A stretch of 64,000 nucleotides of DNA from an uncultured Eubacteriales bacterium (GCA_900544555.1 UQWD01000012.1:5825-69824), one strand, 5' to 3'; positions 1 to 8,810 are shown, counted from the first letter of the stretch. Notes: a model not told the origin generated them from the letters alone. Translations and numbers: made by a program.

Positions 1-1844
1 TTGACTATCCAAAACCTGCGGTTGCCCGTGATGTCACGGAGATAACCTCTCTCGCCGTTGACCGAGCCGATGATGATACACTGCCGAGGGTGGCTCTCCA
101 CGACCTTGCCTTAGCTTGGACGGTACTTGTCGTCTGATGTGGAGATAAATGCTTTAACTTTCTCGATGTCAGCCTTCTTCATGCCCGCGAACTCAGGTAT
201 CTCAACCACCCAGAATCCCTGCAGCTTCTCCGCACCCGACTTGTCGTCCATATCGGTGAGCGAGAGCGTTTCCGAGTAATACTCGTCGCCGACGAGGTCT
301 TTGAAGAGGGTTGATTTGCCGATGCCTTGAGTGCCGTCGAACACGAGGACGTTGTCGAACTTTGTGCCGGGCTTGTAGATGCGAGCGACCGCTGCCGCGA
401 AGGTCTTTCTCGTGACCGTCCGCACATAGGGCGTATCCTCGGCTTGCAGGCAGCGTATGAGCAAAGTGCCGACCCGCTCTGCGCCGTCCCAAGGCGGCAA
501 ACCGTCGAGATACTCACGAATCGGGTGGAATCGCCGTTTATCGGCGGCGTAATGATGGCATTGTCCGCTTTGGTAGGTGAGTACAGTCCGTAAATGTGGC
601 TCAAATATCCGTATAGCCCGACATCGTCGGACTTCGACCAGCCGCGCTTGATATGCTCCCAAGGCACATCGCCGCGAATGTCGAGCGTATCTCGCAATTC
701 GTTATATGCCACGCTTTGAAGCGTTCCATCATTCAGGGCGATGATGACGTAATTTTCGTAGACCTCTTTGACCGCGCCCGACTTCTCCAGTTCAAGCGCC
801 GTCTGCCTAGTCCTCTTCATCGGCGAAATCCGACTGAGCCTGACTGCGGCGTTCCTCGGCGAACTGCGCCTTGACCCGCTCATCCTTCACTGCAAACTCC
901 GACATAACCTTGAAACTTGCCTTCTCGTCGAGGTCGGGGAACTTGTGAACTCTGACAAGGTCAAAGGCGTTCAGCAGCTTGCCGCAAGCGGGATCCGTCG
1001 CGTGGTGGGAGTACGACCACTTGCATTCGTATATAACTACGCCCGCACTGGAGTCGGCGGGGATATAGTCGTAGCGACCGTTCATCGCCGAAGGCTCGTA
1101 GATGTCGGGTAGGAACTCCGCCATCGCGTCCTCTATGGAGTACGCACGGCAAAACGCGCCGACAACGCCTTCTTTGGCGAGCGGGTCTTGCTGCTGACGG
1201 ATGTTTCGCTGTATGACCTCAGACTGTCGGCTTGACGTTGGCCAGAGCGAGCAGTCCCGCCAGTCTGACAGCTTCGCAAGATACACGTCGGGGTCGAGGA
1301 CTTTGCCGTCGATAGTTTTAAAGATGTATTCGTCGTCGGATGGCGTAGATGGCCAGTACATCAGGCGTTCAGGTTCGTATGTGCTGTCGTCGAAGTAGTC
1401 CATCCCGATTTCGTCCGCCACGAGCCGTGACAAGGCGGCGTACTCGTCGGGCGTCACGTCACGGGACAGCGGTATGACCACCCTAAGTCTCGGTGCTTCG
1501 GGCGTGTGGCTGTGGGTGGAGTATACGGCGCATTGATGCGGGAAAAGCATCTCCACCTGACCGATGAAGCCCTCGTCTGCGTGGTCGGCGTCGAGTGTGA
1601 TGCCCGAGCGACTCTCGACGGTATCCTTTTTGCGTCTGCCACCTTTGAGATGCCCGAGGACATAGCCGCCGACATCTTTCACGCCGTCGCGCTTGTCTTT
1701 GGTGAACTTCTTGTATTTGGTGACCGTCTCGGTCGTGCGGCGGGTCGTTTTGAAGCGTTCGCAGAGTTCCTCAAACGTGGTTTTCTTGTTGACCCATTTC
1801 TTTGACAGGCGGCTGTCGCCGTAAGCAATCTTTAGTTCTCGCAT
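1..1844 (-). pseudogene. VapE-type phage primase/helicase, broken, cut by left edge
   Basis: Reads leftward from ATG at 1844 (Shine-Dalgarno GAGGAGGTG). The N-terminal part (to about 807) resembles a primase-like domain, with a TLDADHADEGF stretch and an RLMYWPS motif. The C-terminal part is the VapE P-loop ATPase: GTQGIGKSTLFKDL as Walker A, and a VVEIPEF Walker B-like segment. Three lesions separate these parts. An extra base near 808 turns ...DEED-W-QTALE into a stop. A base is lost near 549-552, between ADNAIIT and AADKRRF. An in-frame TAA lies at 111-113, after which the frame stays open to base 1 with GSVNGERGYLRDITGNRRFW. The intact protein would act in phage DNA replication. It follows the small genes at 1832-2480 in one early operon. 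The family call is firm; loss of function is inferred from three independent breaks. Confidence 0.85.
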
Positions 1845-2065
1845 TCGTCAGCCACCTCCTCGGGCGTATACGCCGCCTTCGCCCACAATAGAAAACTGCC
1901 TCTGCAGGTCGTGTCGTACTTATTACAAGTCACGCCCGATGCCGGGCAGCACCCGCACGACAGCGTGATGAACTTACTGCTTGCGATGAACTCGGGCGTA
2001 AGCGACTGCTTCCACACGTCAAAATTGGTTTGAGCCTTGACTTGCCCTTTTTTCTTATCCGCCAT
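1832..2065 (-). CDS. Small cysteine-rich phage protein, function unknown
   Basis: A 77-residue protein starting MADKKKGQVKAQ at ATG 2065, chosen because AGGAGGTG lies just upstream; a longer frame exists but has no such site. The middle carries a cluster of cysteines (CGCCPASGVTC, then C in TTCRG), which suggests metal binding or disulfides, but no family is recognised. The gene overlaps the end of the DUF4406 gene by about 11 bases and the start of the VapE gene by about 13, so it is translationally coupled inside the prophage early operon. Confidence 0.6.
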   Translation of the reverse strand: MADKKKGQVKAQTNFDVWKQSLTPEFIASSKFITLSCGCCPASGVTCNKYDTTCRGSFLLWAKAAYTPEEVADECEN

Positions 2066-2480
2066 AGCCGGACACCTCCTCGCACTTGCTGTTCCAATAT
2101 CTGATGGGCATACCGCGCCGTTTTGCCTTTGCAATCTCGGCTGACATACCGTTTGTAACCTTGTCCCCGAACACCCATAACTCATCGCACTTGCCGAGCA
2201 GTATCAGGGCGAAGCGAAGCCCCAGTTCACGCTGCGTTTTATCGCCGTCGTCCATAAACTGCGGATAGAGCAAATGCGGCGCAAGAGGAATGCACCCCTT
2301 GCTGACCGCGAAAATGCTGTAGCCCCTTGCGCGGCTCGTGTTCCATTCGGTATCGCCGGCGTAGGGCGAAGCGATGTAGACGAGCGGCATATATGCCTTG
2401 GCTTTCTCCTCACGGGCGACCGTTTTGAGGGCTTCGTATGCCGTCGGGTCGGGATAGCCCTCGCTGTTAACTCTGTCCAT
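2055..2480 (-). CDS. DUF4406-type phage protein
   Basis: 141 residues from ATG 2480 (MDRVNSEGYPDP), preceded by AGGAGG at the usual distance; the longer frame upstream lacks a site. The core reads VYIASPYAGD, then RYxx-type helices, PHLLYPQFMDDG and DELWVFGDKVTNGMSAEI. This is the pattern of the DUF4406 / nucleoside 2-deoxyribosyltransferase-like fold common in phage replication modules. No enzymatic activity has been assigned to this subgroup as far as I know, so only a link to nucleotide metabolism can be suggested. It overlaps its neighbours on both sides and looks intact. Confidence 0.7.
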   Translation of the reverse strand: MDRVNSEGYPDPTAYEALKTVAREEKAKAYMPLVYIASPYAGDTEWNTSRARGYSIFAVSKGCIPLAPHLLYPQFMDDGDKTQRELGLRFALILLGKCDELWVFGDKVTNGMSAEIAKAKRRGMPIRYWNSKCEEVSGYGG

Positions 2481-2718
2481 CGCCGTCCTCCTGTTTGATG
2501 AGTGAGCGAAGCCAGTCCACCTCATCGTCGAGCCTGTTGTATTCGGCTTCATATCTCTGGTTTTCGGCTTTGAGCGCCGCGATTTGTGCTTCCAATTCGC
2601 CACGTTCATTGGCGTGAATGATTGGGAGCGAGAACAGGCAGGTCAGCCAGATAGTTAGTCCTATCCACGGCAGAGCGCACCAGACCGCCTTTCCGATTTT
2701 TTTTAACTTCTGTTTCAT
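2467..2718 (-). CDS. Small membrane protein with coiled coil, prophage
   Basis: 83 residues (MKQKLKKIGKAVW...). A basic N-terminus is followed by one hydrophobic segment (about residues 12-33, ALPWIGLTIWLTCLFSLPII) and then a charged heptad-like helix (LEAQIAALKAENQRYEAEYNRL). The layout is a single-pass protein with a cytoplasmic or periplasm-facing coiled coil, similar in outline to phage DivIC-like or spanin-like small proteins, but no family is recognised. Start ATG 2718 follows a GAAAGGA site. The stop overlaps the start of the DUF4406 gene. Confidence 0.55.
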   Translation of the reverse strand: MKQKLKKIGKAVWCALPWIGLTIWLTCLFSLPIIHANERGELEAQIAALKAENQRYEAEYNRLDDEVDWLRSLIKQEDGDGQS

Positions 2719-2738
2719 GATGATTGTCCTTTCTGCCG

Positions 2739-3509
2739 TCAGGCGTTGTCTTTGCCGAGGAATAGGTTGATGAAGTATTGCTGACCTTTTCCCGTGACCT
2801 TTGTGGTTTTGCTGATGGTGACGTGACCATCCGAATGGGTGATGGCGGTCTCCTTGACTTTGAACAGCCCAAGTTCCATAGCCCTCTGCGTCGGGGCGTT
2901 GTAGTCCGTGCCTTGACGCTTGATAAGGTATCCGCTCTGGCGCAGCTTCTCGAACAGTCGGTTCTGACCGATATCGACGCCGTTGCCTTTGAGTATCTTC
3001 GCTAACTCGCCGATGAGGATAGTGCCATCCGAAACCGATACCGCATCGGCAAATACGACCTTCGGCTTGTTCTCGGCAGCTTCGAGTTGCAGCCGCTCTT
3101 TGGCGGAGCGTTCCTCCTTGAGGGCGGTCAGTACCTTAATCCAAGCGTCAGGGTCGTTCATAATCTCCTCGAGTTTGGCGGGAGTGACATACGCACCGTG
3201 TTTGCGGATGGCAGGAAGCACCTCGTGGGTGACCCAACGTTTGAACTTCTTGGCTTCGGGCTTGCGGGAAAGCAATATCGTGCTGTACAGACCGCTTTCG
3301 CTTATAACGGTGATTTCCTGCTTCCCGCCAAGGGTGTCGATAATATCGACTCCCTTTTCGTCGATGTCCAGACGAGCGGTAACGTCTCGGCTGTTGCCGA
3401 TTTCAAGGACATCGCAGACATCCTTTAGCACCCACCAAGTCTCGTTGTAGCGCTGTACTGTTCTGACTTCGTTCCCCTCGTAGGAGAACACTTGTAATTC
3501 GTTTTGCAT
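2739..3509 (-). CDS. Phage antirepressor, Bro-N plus KilAC
   Basis: 256 residues from ATG 3509 (MQNELQVFSYEGNEVRTV), preceded by CAGGAGG. Residues about 1-105 form a Bro-N domain (WWVLKDVCDVLEIGNSRDVTARLD, then SESGLYSTILLSRKPEAKKFKRWVTHEVLPAIRKHG). The C-terminal third is a KilAC domain (LAKILKGNGVDIGQNRLFEKLRQSGYL ... TGKGQQYFINLF). Proteins of this kind bind DNA and often relieve repressor control during induction. The gene sits in the middle of the leftward early operon and has no visible lesion. The extension upstream of this start is the dispersed repeat at 3545-3597 and is not coding. Confidence 0.85.
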   Translation of the reverse strand: MQNELQVFSYEGNEVRTVQRYNETWWVLKDVCDVLEIGNSRDVTARLDIDEKGVDIIDTLGGKQEITVISESGLYSTILLSRKPEAKKFKRWVTHEVLPAIRKHGAYVTPAKLEEIMNDPDAWIKVLTALKEERSAKERLQLEAAENKPKVVFADAVSVSDGTILIGELAKILKGNGVDIGQNRLFEKLRQSGYLIKRQGTDYNAPTQRAMELGLFKVKETAITHSDGHVTISKTTKVTGKGQQYFINLFLGKDNA

Positions 3510-3544
3510 AAGAAAACCTCCTGAAAACTGTATTTTTCGAGAGG

Positions 3545-3597
3545 CTGCTTTGCCCCTCCACCCTCTACAGACAGAAGGGAGGGGTTTGCGTACCGAA
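3545..3597. repeat. Dispersed palindromic repeat, copy 1
   Basis: An intergenic sequence with a 7-base stem (CCCCTCC 3553-3559 with GGAGGGG 3578-3584) around the loop text CCTCTACAGACAG, followed by GGTTTGCGTACCG-like text. The same loop and flank recur at 7872-7929 with a longer stem, so this is a family of related elements and not chance. Both copies lie between genes of the same leftward operon. Confidence 0.65.
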
Positions 3598-3600
3598 ACG

Positions 3601-5595
3601 CTAATCTTTTTTATAGAACTCACACTCGTATCCGTCGGCTCGAAGAAGAAGCCCCTCAGCCCAAGATGGGGTGCGGCTCATCTGCTGGCACAAAACCTTG
3701 GTAGACATTCGCGGGTCGGCTTCGATGACGATTTCGTCATGGACGTGCATCACAATGCCGCAGTGCCTTTGACCCTGTATGGCGTAGCAGAGGATGTCGC
3801 GGCTTGTCGCCTGCACGATGTTCTCCACGAATTTGGGCCCGTAAGAATCGAGCCGCTCCCACTTCTTTGTGCCGCCGACGCCCTCGTAGGTCACACAGTC
3901 CGAACCGAACTGGTTTGTGCCGATGCGCGGCTTGACATATGCAAGCCGTCTGCCCGATGGCAGGGTAATAAAAAGCATCCCGCTTTGGAACGCGAAGCGG
4001 ATACCGTGTGTTTCCGAGATAGTCCTATCCCTTACGGCGGTCATCGCCGCTCGGTCTACATCCCACCAAAGCCTGACGATGTTCGGGTTCGCCGACCGCC
4101 ACGCTGTGACGAGTGGATAAAGTTCATCCTCAGACAGCCCCATCTCAAGAGCGCCCATCGCTTTGAGCGCGCCGACTGAGCCGCCATAGCCGAGAGCGAG
4201 TTCTGCGATTTTGCCTTTCTGGCGGAGCGGTGAGCCTTTAGTGATTTCCTCAATTGGGACTTTGAACATCTGCGATGCCGACGCTTCGTAAATCTTGCCA
4301 TGCGTCGCAAATACCTCGTTGCGCCACGTCTCCCCGGCAAGCCACGCGATGACACGGGCTTCAATTGCGGAGAAGTCGGCCACCACCATCTTGCGTCCCG
4401 GCTTCGGTACGAATGCCGTGCGGATGAGTTCCGACAGCACTTAGGGTACGGAGTCGTAGAGGAGTTCCAGAGCGGCGAAGTCGCCAGATTTCACGAGCGA
4501 CCGCGCTTGTTCCAAGTCGGGCAGGTGGTTCTGAGGGAGATTTTGCATTTGAATCAGTCTGCCCGCCCAGCGGCCTGTGCGGTTTGCCCCGTAGAACTGG
4601 AACATCCCTCGGGCGCGACCGTCGGAACAGACGGCGTTTTCCATCGCCTGATACTTCTTGACCGACGATTTTGCAAGCTGCTGACGAAGTGACAGCACCT
4701 TGCCGAGCGGCTCGGGCGCGGTCTTGAGCATCTCCGCCACGGCTTTCTTGCCAAGCGTATCGGTCTCAAGCCCGTTGTCGCAGAGCCATTCCTTCATCTG
4801 CTGCACGGAGTTCGGATTTTCAAGTTCGGTCAGTTCCCGCATAAGCCTTGTGAGTTCAGCTTTGGAGCGGGCATCCATCTCGATAGCGGAGCGAACCAAG
4901 TCCATATCAAGCATTGCGCCACGGTCATTTATCTCTTGGTCGAGTCTGTAGTCCTCCCACACGCTGTCCGGCACAGGGAACTTCGCCAGTTTTGTCTGTA
5001 TGGACATCTCGGCTTCCACGTCCCGCTTGTTGTACGCCTTGAATGCCGCCCATTTATCGGGAGCGTGTTCGGGCAGGTTGCGTGTCCTCTGACCGTTCGT
5101 AGCGGTAGGTTTGCAAGGTGAGCAAAAATAGCGTATGAGTTCCTTGCCCTCCGTCAGTTTCTGCTTCTCAAGCCCCAACACCGTGCCGGATCCCTCAAGC
5201 GAGAGAGGCATACCCATATACGCCAACCATACCATCGAGCATCGCCACGACTCGGGATTCAGGTACTTCGCCTTGCCGAGAGCAGCCGCCGAATGGTGAT
5301 TGTCGGCGAATGGGTCGAGACTGATGCCCATATCACGCAAATGCCGCGACAGGCAGACCCTCTCGAAGTTCGCGTTGAACGCCCATTTGAGGATGTTGTC
5401 GTCGGTCAATGCGTCGAAAACATCTGGCGGTATGGCTTCACCCGCCGTCAGGTCGATAACTTGCACTTCGCCGCCATCGACAGAGTACCCAAACAGCATA
5501 ATCTCAAAGTCGGGCGCTTCCATGTATTTGTATACGCAGCATTTGGCGAGGTCGTAGCTGCTGTAGGTCTCAATATCTATGCTGATTGTTTTCAT
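3601..5595 (-). pseudogene. Phage DNA polymerase I (family A), interrupted by a stop codon
   Basis: Starts at ATG 5595 (MKTISIDIETYSS; site GGAGGG). The N-terminal half is a 3'-5' exonuclease domain (SIDIETYS as ExoI; YNKRDVEAEM). The polymerase part has motif A (VADFSAIEARVIAWLAGE), motif B (LRQKGKIAELALGYGG) and motif C (MHVHDEIVIEAD). The two halves are in one frame but split by TAA at 4441-4443, about 27 codons before motif A, where relatives would have an amino acid (probably VP-D-VLSEL). A GTG directly after the stop could in principle restart translation and make the palm domain alone (279 codons). No ribosome binding site is obvious there, so a dead polymerase is more likely. Total length about 664 codons, normal for this phage type. 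Confidence 0.88.
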
Positions 5596-5661
5596 AAGCC
5601 CTCCATATGGCAAAGAGGCGGCAAATCGCTCTGCCGCCTCCCGCCTGAATCTGATAATTGA

Positions 5662-6245
5662 TTAGGACAGGAAGTCCTCGTCGTCGACGGTTGCGAAATC
5701 GTCCTCGGCACGGCTCTTGCCACCGAGCGGCTCGCTGTCGCGCACCTTCTGCAGGTTGTTGAGCCCGCAAGCGATGCCGCGATTGCCATTGGAATTGAAA
5801 GCGTAGAAGTTCACGCTGGCTCTACCGTAGACACCGCTGTAGACCTCGGAGCGATTAAGTACATCCTGATTGGTCGCGTCGACGATGCCGGGCGCGGTAG
5901 CGGAGTTGGCGTTTACGAAATAGCTGTCGGCATAGGCGGGGTCGTCGGACGCTCCGTGTCTCCGTCGCGAAGCGGAGTCTTGAGGGCGGTCAGCGGCGGC
6001 ACGGTCTTGCCGTTGCCTTTGAGCTTGCCTTCGCCTTCTTTGTAGGCTGCCTCGATGGCTGCCTGAATCTTCTTGACGGTTCGGGTGTCGGACTTCGGGA
6101 TGATGAGGGATACCGAGAACTTCGGCGTCCCGCCGTTGATGGACTTTGCTTCCCACACGTTGGCGTAAGACCAGCGGGTGTCGGGTCCCGTGATTACCTT
6201 CATCGGGTTTGCTGTGGTTGCATTCTTTGTCGTTTGGTTACTCAT
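5662..6245 (-). pseudogene. DUF2815 phage protein (ssDNA-binding-like), frameshifted
   Basis: Begins MSNQTTKNATTANPMKVITG at ATG 6245 with GGAGG nine bases upstream. The first frame runs TRWSYANVWEAKSINGGTPKFSVSLIIPK... to RDGDTERP; the rest (DDPAYADSYFVNANS...GVYGRASVNFYAFNSNGNRGIACGLNNLQKV) is in another frame. One base is missing near 5943-5948. DUF2815 proteins are small OB-fold-like proteins encoded next to DUF2800 and phage polymerases and are thought to act as single-strand DNA-binding or recombination proteins. Its position between DUF2800 and polA is the usual one. The break removes about half of the domain. Confidence 0.82.
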
Positions 6246-7380
6246 TGTCATTTACCTCCATAAAATCGTGTTTGGCGTTATTCATTGCCGGGCGTTTATC
6301 GCTTGCCGGCACAAGCGTTGGTTTGCCTTGCGGCTTTTCCACGAGACCGCCGAGTAGTTCGGCGAACTTCGCCTTGCCAAGGGTCTTCTCCATAGCGGTG
6401 ATGCCCATCACCTTGTGTTCGTAAGGGTCGTATCCCGCCTGTGTAACGGTCTGCGCGACCGCCTCGTCGTTTACGTACTTGCGGTTTGAGCGTCCCTCGA
6501 CCAACTTCCAACCGTCCCACTCCTTGCCGCCGAGCGCGGCTTGCAGGGCGTATTCCTTGATGTCGGATGCCCACGAGACCAGAGCGTCGATTTTGCCGAG
6601 GATATCCTCAATCTCGTCGTCCTCCAGAAGCGGCGGCAGCTTGAAGTCGTAGCGGGCGAGTTCCGTATTCGCATCGGCGCGCTTGCGGCACTCGTGCTTT
6701 GCCTTGCAGAATTGACACCAATCGCCGCATTTGAAGTCACCATCGCCCGCATAGGCAAGTTCGGCGGCGGGCTTTAGGACTTCCTCAGCCCACTCTTGCA
6801 GGCTCTCTTTGGAAACCGTCTGAGTGCTGACGTTATCGCGACGTGGTTGATAGATGGTCATTGACACCGTGTCGATGTCGTAGATGCCGTCAAAAATCTC
6901 CAAAGCCCCGAGCGCGTACAGCTTCATCTGCGGGTTGTCATCGGCTTCCACAAGCACTCCTTGCCCGTGCTTGTAGTCCACGACGTGGAGCATACCGTCA
7001 GTGATAACCACACAGTCGCCCGTGCCGAAACCCTCCTCGACGTATCTTGAGAAGTCGAGTTTTTGCTCAATCAGTACCTTGGGGTCGGCACAGGACTGTT
7101 TCGCCGTCTCGACGAGTTCAAGGATGTAGGCAGCATAGCCCGTGGCGCAGTCCTCCATCTCCTCGGAGTAGAAGTCGAGGTTGTCCCTTACGTCAGCAAC
7201 ATCCGACATATCCTCGCCAAGGGCGCACCGCAGTTTGTACTCGCAGAGCGTGTGCGCATCCGTGCCTTCAGCGGCATAACCTGACCCCTTGTCCTCGTAG
7301 GTCTCGCATAGCCTTGCCGACGGCGGGCAGTTCATCCAACGATGCGAGGACGATGCTGATAAAAGTGCGTGCTTACCCAT
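6238..7380 (-). CDS. DUF2800 phage exonuclease-like protein
   Basis: 380 residues starting MGKHALLSASSSHRWMNCPPSA at ATG 7380. The text YAAEGTDAHTLCEYKL, then VEEGFGTGDCVVITDGMLHVVDYKHGQG, and a late cysteine set (CGDWCQFCKAKHEC) match DUF2800. This family belongs to the PD-(D/E)xK nucleases of the Cas4/RecB type, with D...DYK as the likely catalytic set and the cysteines as a likely iron-sulfur site. It would process DNA ends in phage recombination together with DUF2815. It overlaps both neighbours by a few bases, and no lesion is visible. Confidence 0.82.
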   Translation of the reverse strand: MGKHALLSASSSHRWMNCPPSARLCETYEDKGSGYAAEGTDAHTLCEYKLRCALGEDMSDVADVRDNLDFYSEEMEDCATGYAAYILELVETAKQSCADPKVLIEQKLDFSRYVEEGFGTGDCVVITDGMLHVVDYKHGQGVLVEADDNPQMKLYALGALEIFDGIYDIDTVSMTIYQPRRDNVSTQTVSKESLQEWAEEVLKPAAELAYAGDGDFKCGDWCQFCKAKHECRKRADANTELARYDFKLPPLLEDDEIEDILGKIDALVSWASDIKEYALQAALGGKEWDGWKLVEGRSNRKYVNDEAVAQTVTQAGYDPYEHKVMGITAMEKTLGKAKFAELLGGLVEKPQGKPTLVPASDKRPAMNNAKHDFMEVNDNE

Positions 7381-7699
7381 TGCCCAGCACCTCCGCTTCC
7401 TTCAAAAGTGCCGGGCACTCCGCCGGGTCTATCTCCGACAGCTTGTTCGCCCCGTGCTTTAGCAGCAGTTCCCGAACCTCGGCTGTGTGATCCGCCCGGG
7501 ACTTTTCTGCAAGCACAGCCCGCACGTCCTCAAGAGCGATGGGCTTCGGCTCTTTTGACTTGGGCGGTGGAGCGACCTCGGTCGGCGTGTCAGCCGTGCC
7601 GCTAAACAGTGCCACCAAGCCATCCGCTGCCGCCGCTATCGAAGCCGCCGCGTTCCGCAGTTCCTTGACCGTCAGGTCGAGTTCACTCATCTTTGCCAT
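7373..7699 (-). CDS. Small prophage protein, function unknown
   Basis: 108 residues (MAKMSELDLTVKELRNAAASIAAAADGLVALF...). A helical N-terminus is followed by a proline/lysine linker and a C-terminal unit (LEDVRAVLAEKSRADHTAEVRELLLKHGANKLSEIDPAECPALLKEAEVL). I recall this C-terminal pattern as common in clostridial prophages, beside DUF2800, under misleading names such as rRNA biogenesis protein. Its role is unknown. It overlaps DUF2800 downstream and the small gene upstream, so it belongs to the same operon. Confidence 0.65.
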   Translation of the reverse strand: MAKMSELDLTVKELRNAAASIAAAADGLVALFSGTADTPTEVAPPPKSKEPKPIALEDVRAVLAEKSRADHTAEVRELLLKHGANKLSEIDPAECPALLKEAEVLGNG

Positions 7700-7853
7700 C
7701 CGCGTTACCTCCTTCCTCTGTTTCTGCCGCCTGTTCCAGACGCAGCTTCTTGGCGAGCCGCTTTGATACGACCGATATCGCCGTTAGAATGCCGATGATT
7801 TCCTCGGCGGTGTCGTCCTCGGGCGGCTTCTGATGCAGTAATTCTTTTGTCAT
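7683..7853 (-). CDS. Very small prophage protein
   Basis: 56 residues (MTKELLHQKPPEDDTAEEIIGILTAIS...) from ATG 7853, which has ACGGAGG upstream. The upstream extension of this frame passes through the palindromic repeat and is not credible as coding. The predicted product is a single amphipathic helix (IIGILTAISVVSKRLAKKLRLEQA) with an acidic tail. No family recognised. Its stop overlaps the next gene, which supports real translation. Confidence 0.5.
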   Translation of the reverse strand: MTKELLHQKPPEDDTAEEIIGILTAISVVSKRLAKKLRLEQAAETEEGGNADGKDE

Positions 7854-7871
7854 ATGCAACCTCCGTTTCTG

Positions 7872-7929
7872 CGGGGCTTCACCGCCCCTACAACCTCTAC
7901 AGACAGGTAGGGGCGGTTTGCGTACCGCC
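7872..7929. repeat. Dispersed palindromic repeat, copy 2
   Basis: A perfect 11-base stem (ACCGCCCCTAC 7881-7891 with GTAGGGGCGGT 7907-7917) around the loop AACCTCTACAGACAG, flanked by GCGGGGCTTC and TTTGCGTACCG. It shares its loop and right flank with copy 1 at 3545-3597. Such GGTACGCAAACCGCCCC-type palindromes are, from memory, widespread in Oscillospiraceae-like genomes, which would make them a host-type REP/MITE that entered the prophage. Confidence 0.7.
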
Positions 7930-7938
7930 GGGAGCAAT

Positions 7939-8543
7939 TTATTCAAAAAAACTTTTGAGGGCAGGATGCTCGCGGAGGATTTCATAGACTTTGTGCTTGC
8001 GTTTGTTCACGCTTTTGGATTGTTTGAATCCAAAATCAGGTGCTAACTGACGTTCAGTCTTGCCGAGCGTGAAAATCCCGTTGATGATGTCGCGATCCAT
8101 CTGTGTTAGGTCAGCGAGAGCGGCGTTCAAGGTGTCGAGCAGGGCTTTCTCAACGACGATGCTCTCCACGTCGGCTTCTTTGGACTCATCAGCAATGTCG
8201 TAGGTGTTTTCGTTGCCGTCCTCATCGAAGGTGGGTGAGGCTATCCGCTTCGACCAGCGTTCCTCACGTTTTGCTTCGCGCCATACGTACTGCATATTGT
8301 CGCGGGCGAGGACTTCGCCCATCTCATTGCGGGGAAGGCGGGCGACAAGACCTGACTCATCGTCAACAAACCAACGCTGCTTGTATGGGTTCTGCGCTGA
8401 GGGTTCTTCGCCGGGGCGAGACACTCGGCTCGTGTGACGGGACGGTCGATGCCGTCCTCATCGATGACTACGTAGTGCATCGGTGTCCCGAGTTTGCTGC
8501 GATGCAGTATGGGTGTAGATTTGAATGATGCATTTTTACTCAT
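7939..8543 (-). pseudogene. Phage sigma-70-like regulator, frameshifted
   Basis: Starts MSKNASFKSTPILHRSKLGT at ATG 8543 behind AAAAGGAGG. The first frame runs to about RPVTRAE; the rest, from RPGEEPSAQNPYKQRWFVDDESGL onward, is in another frame, with the break between about 8405 and 8430. The C-terminal half (LLDTLNAALADLTQMDRDIINGIFTLGKTERQLAPDFGFKQSKSVNKRKHKVYEIL) looks like sigma region 4: a promoter-binding helix-turn-helix found in phage late-transcription or ArpU-like regulators. It is the first gene of the leftward early operon. Without it, phage expression would probably be affected. Confidence 0.65.
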
Positions 8544-8589
8544 AAAATTGCCTCCTTTTGATTGGCTTGTTTGCTCTGGTGGGAGCATG

Positions 8590-8631
8590 AAAAAAGGTCA
8601 TGGACTCACGCTTTTGCGCTTGTCCTGACCT
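8590..8631 (-). terminator. Leftward intrinsic terminator in the early-operon leader
   Basis: On the minus strand AGGTCAGGAC and GTCCATGACCT pair with one bulged base, an inner CGC-AAAA-GCG helix closes the loop, and six T follow (A run 8590-8595 on the plus strand). It lies upstream of the sigma-like gene, with no leftward gene before it. It therefore reads as an attenuator or as the end of a small RNA. Confidence 0.7.
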
Positions 8632-8740
8632 CTAATCTAAGGAAAAATTGGGGTTTCTCCCTCTCACCATGTGTGAGGCAAAAAGCCAGCAAAATGGCGG
8701 TTTTCAGGCACTTCAAGGAAGCGAAAATTAACCTGAAAAC

Positions 8741-8776
8741 AAAAAAACAGCGGCAACGCTGGCATTAGCTGCCGCG
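8741..8776 (-). terminator. Second leftward intrinsic terminator upstream
   Basis: On the minus strand GCGGCA-GCT pairs with AGC-GT-TGCCGC around AATGCC, followed by TGTTTTTTTG. It stands about 110 bases upstream of the other leftward terminator. No protein gene is visible on the minus strand before it. Confidence 0.65.
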
Positions 8777-8791
8777 TTACCGCCGTCCAAA

Positions 8792-8810
8792 ATTCACACG
8801 CCGTGTGAAT
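8792..8810. promoter_or_regulatory. 19-base palindrome, candidate operator
   Basis: ATTCACACGCCGTGTGAAT has nine-base perfect arms around one central base. It lies between the leftward early operon and the rightward restriction operon, where a repressor site would be expected. Which protein binds it is not known; the XRE-type regulator at 25137, the ImmA-HTH protein and the Phd-like protein are candidates. Confidence 0.5.

Noticed and set aside
111..4443. Reassignment of TAA as a sense codon in the phage genes (vapE and polA both have in-frame TAA)
   Set aside because: Other genes of the same module end normally at TAA (for example the sigma-like gene at 7939), and frameshifts occur alongside, so decay explains the stops better.
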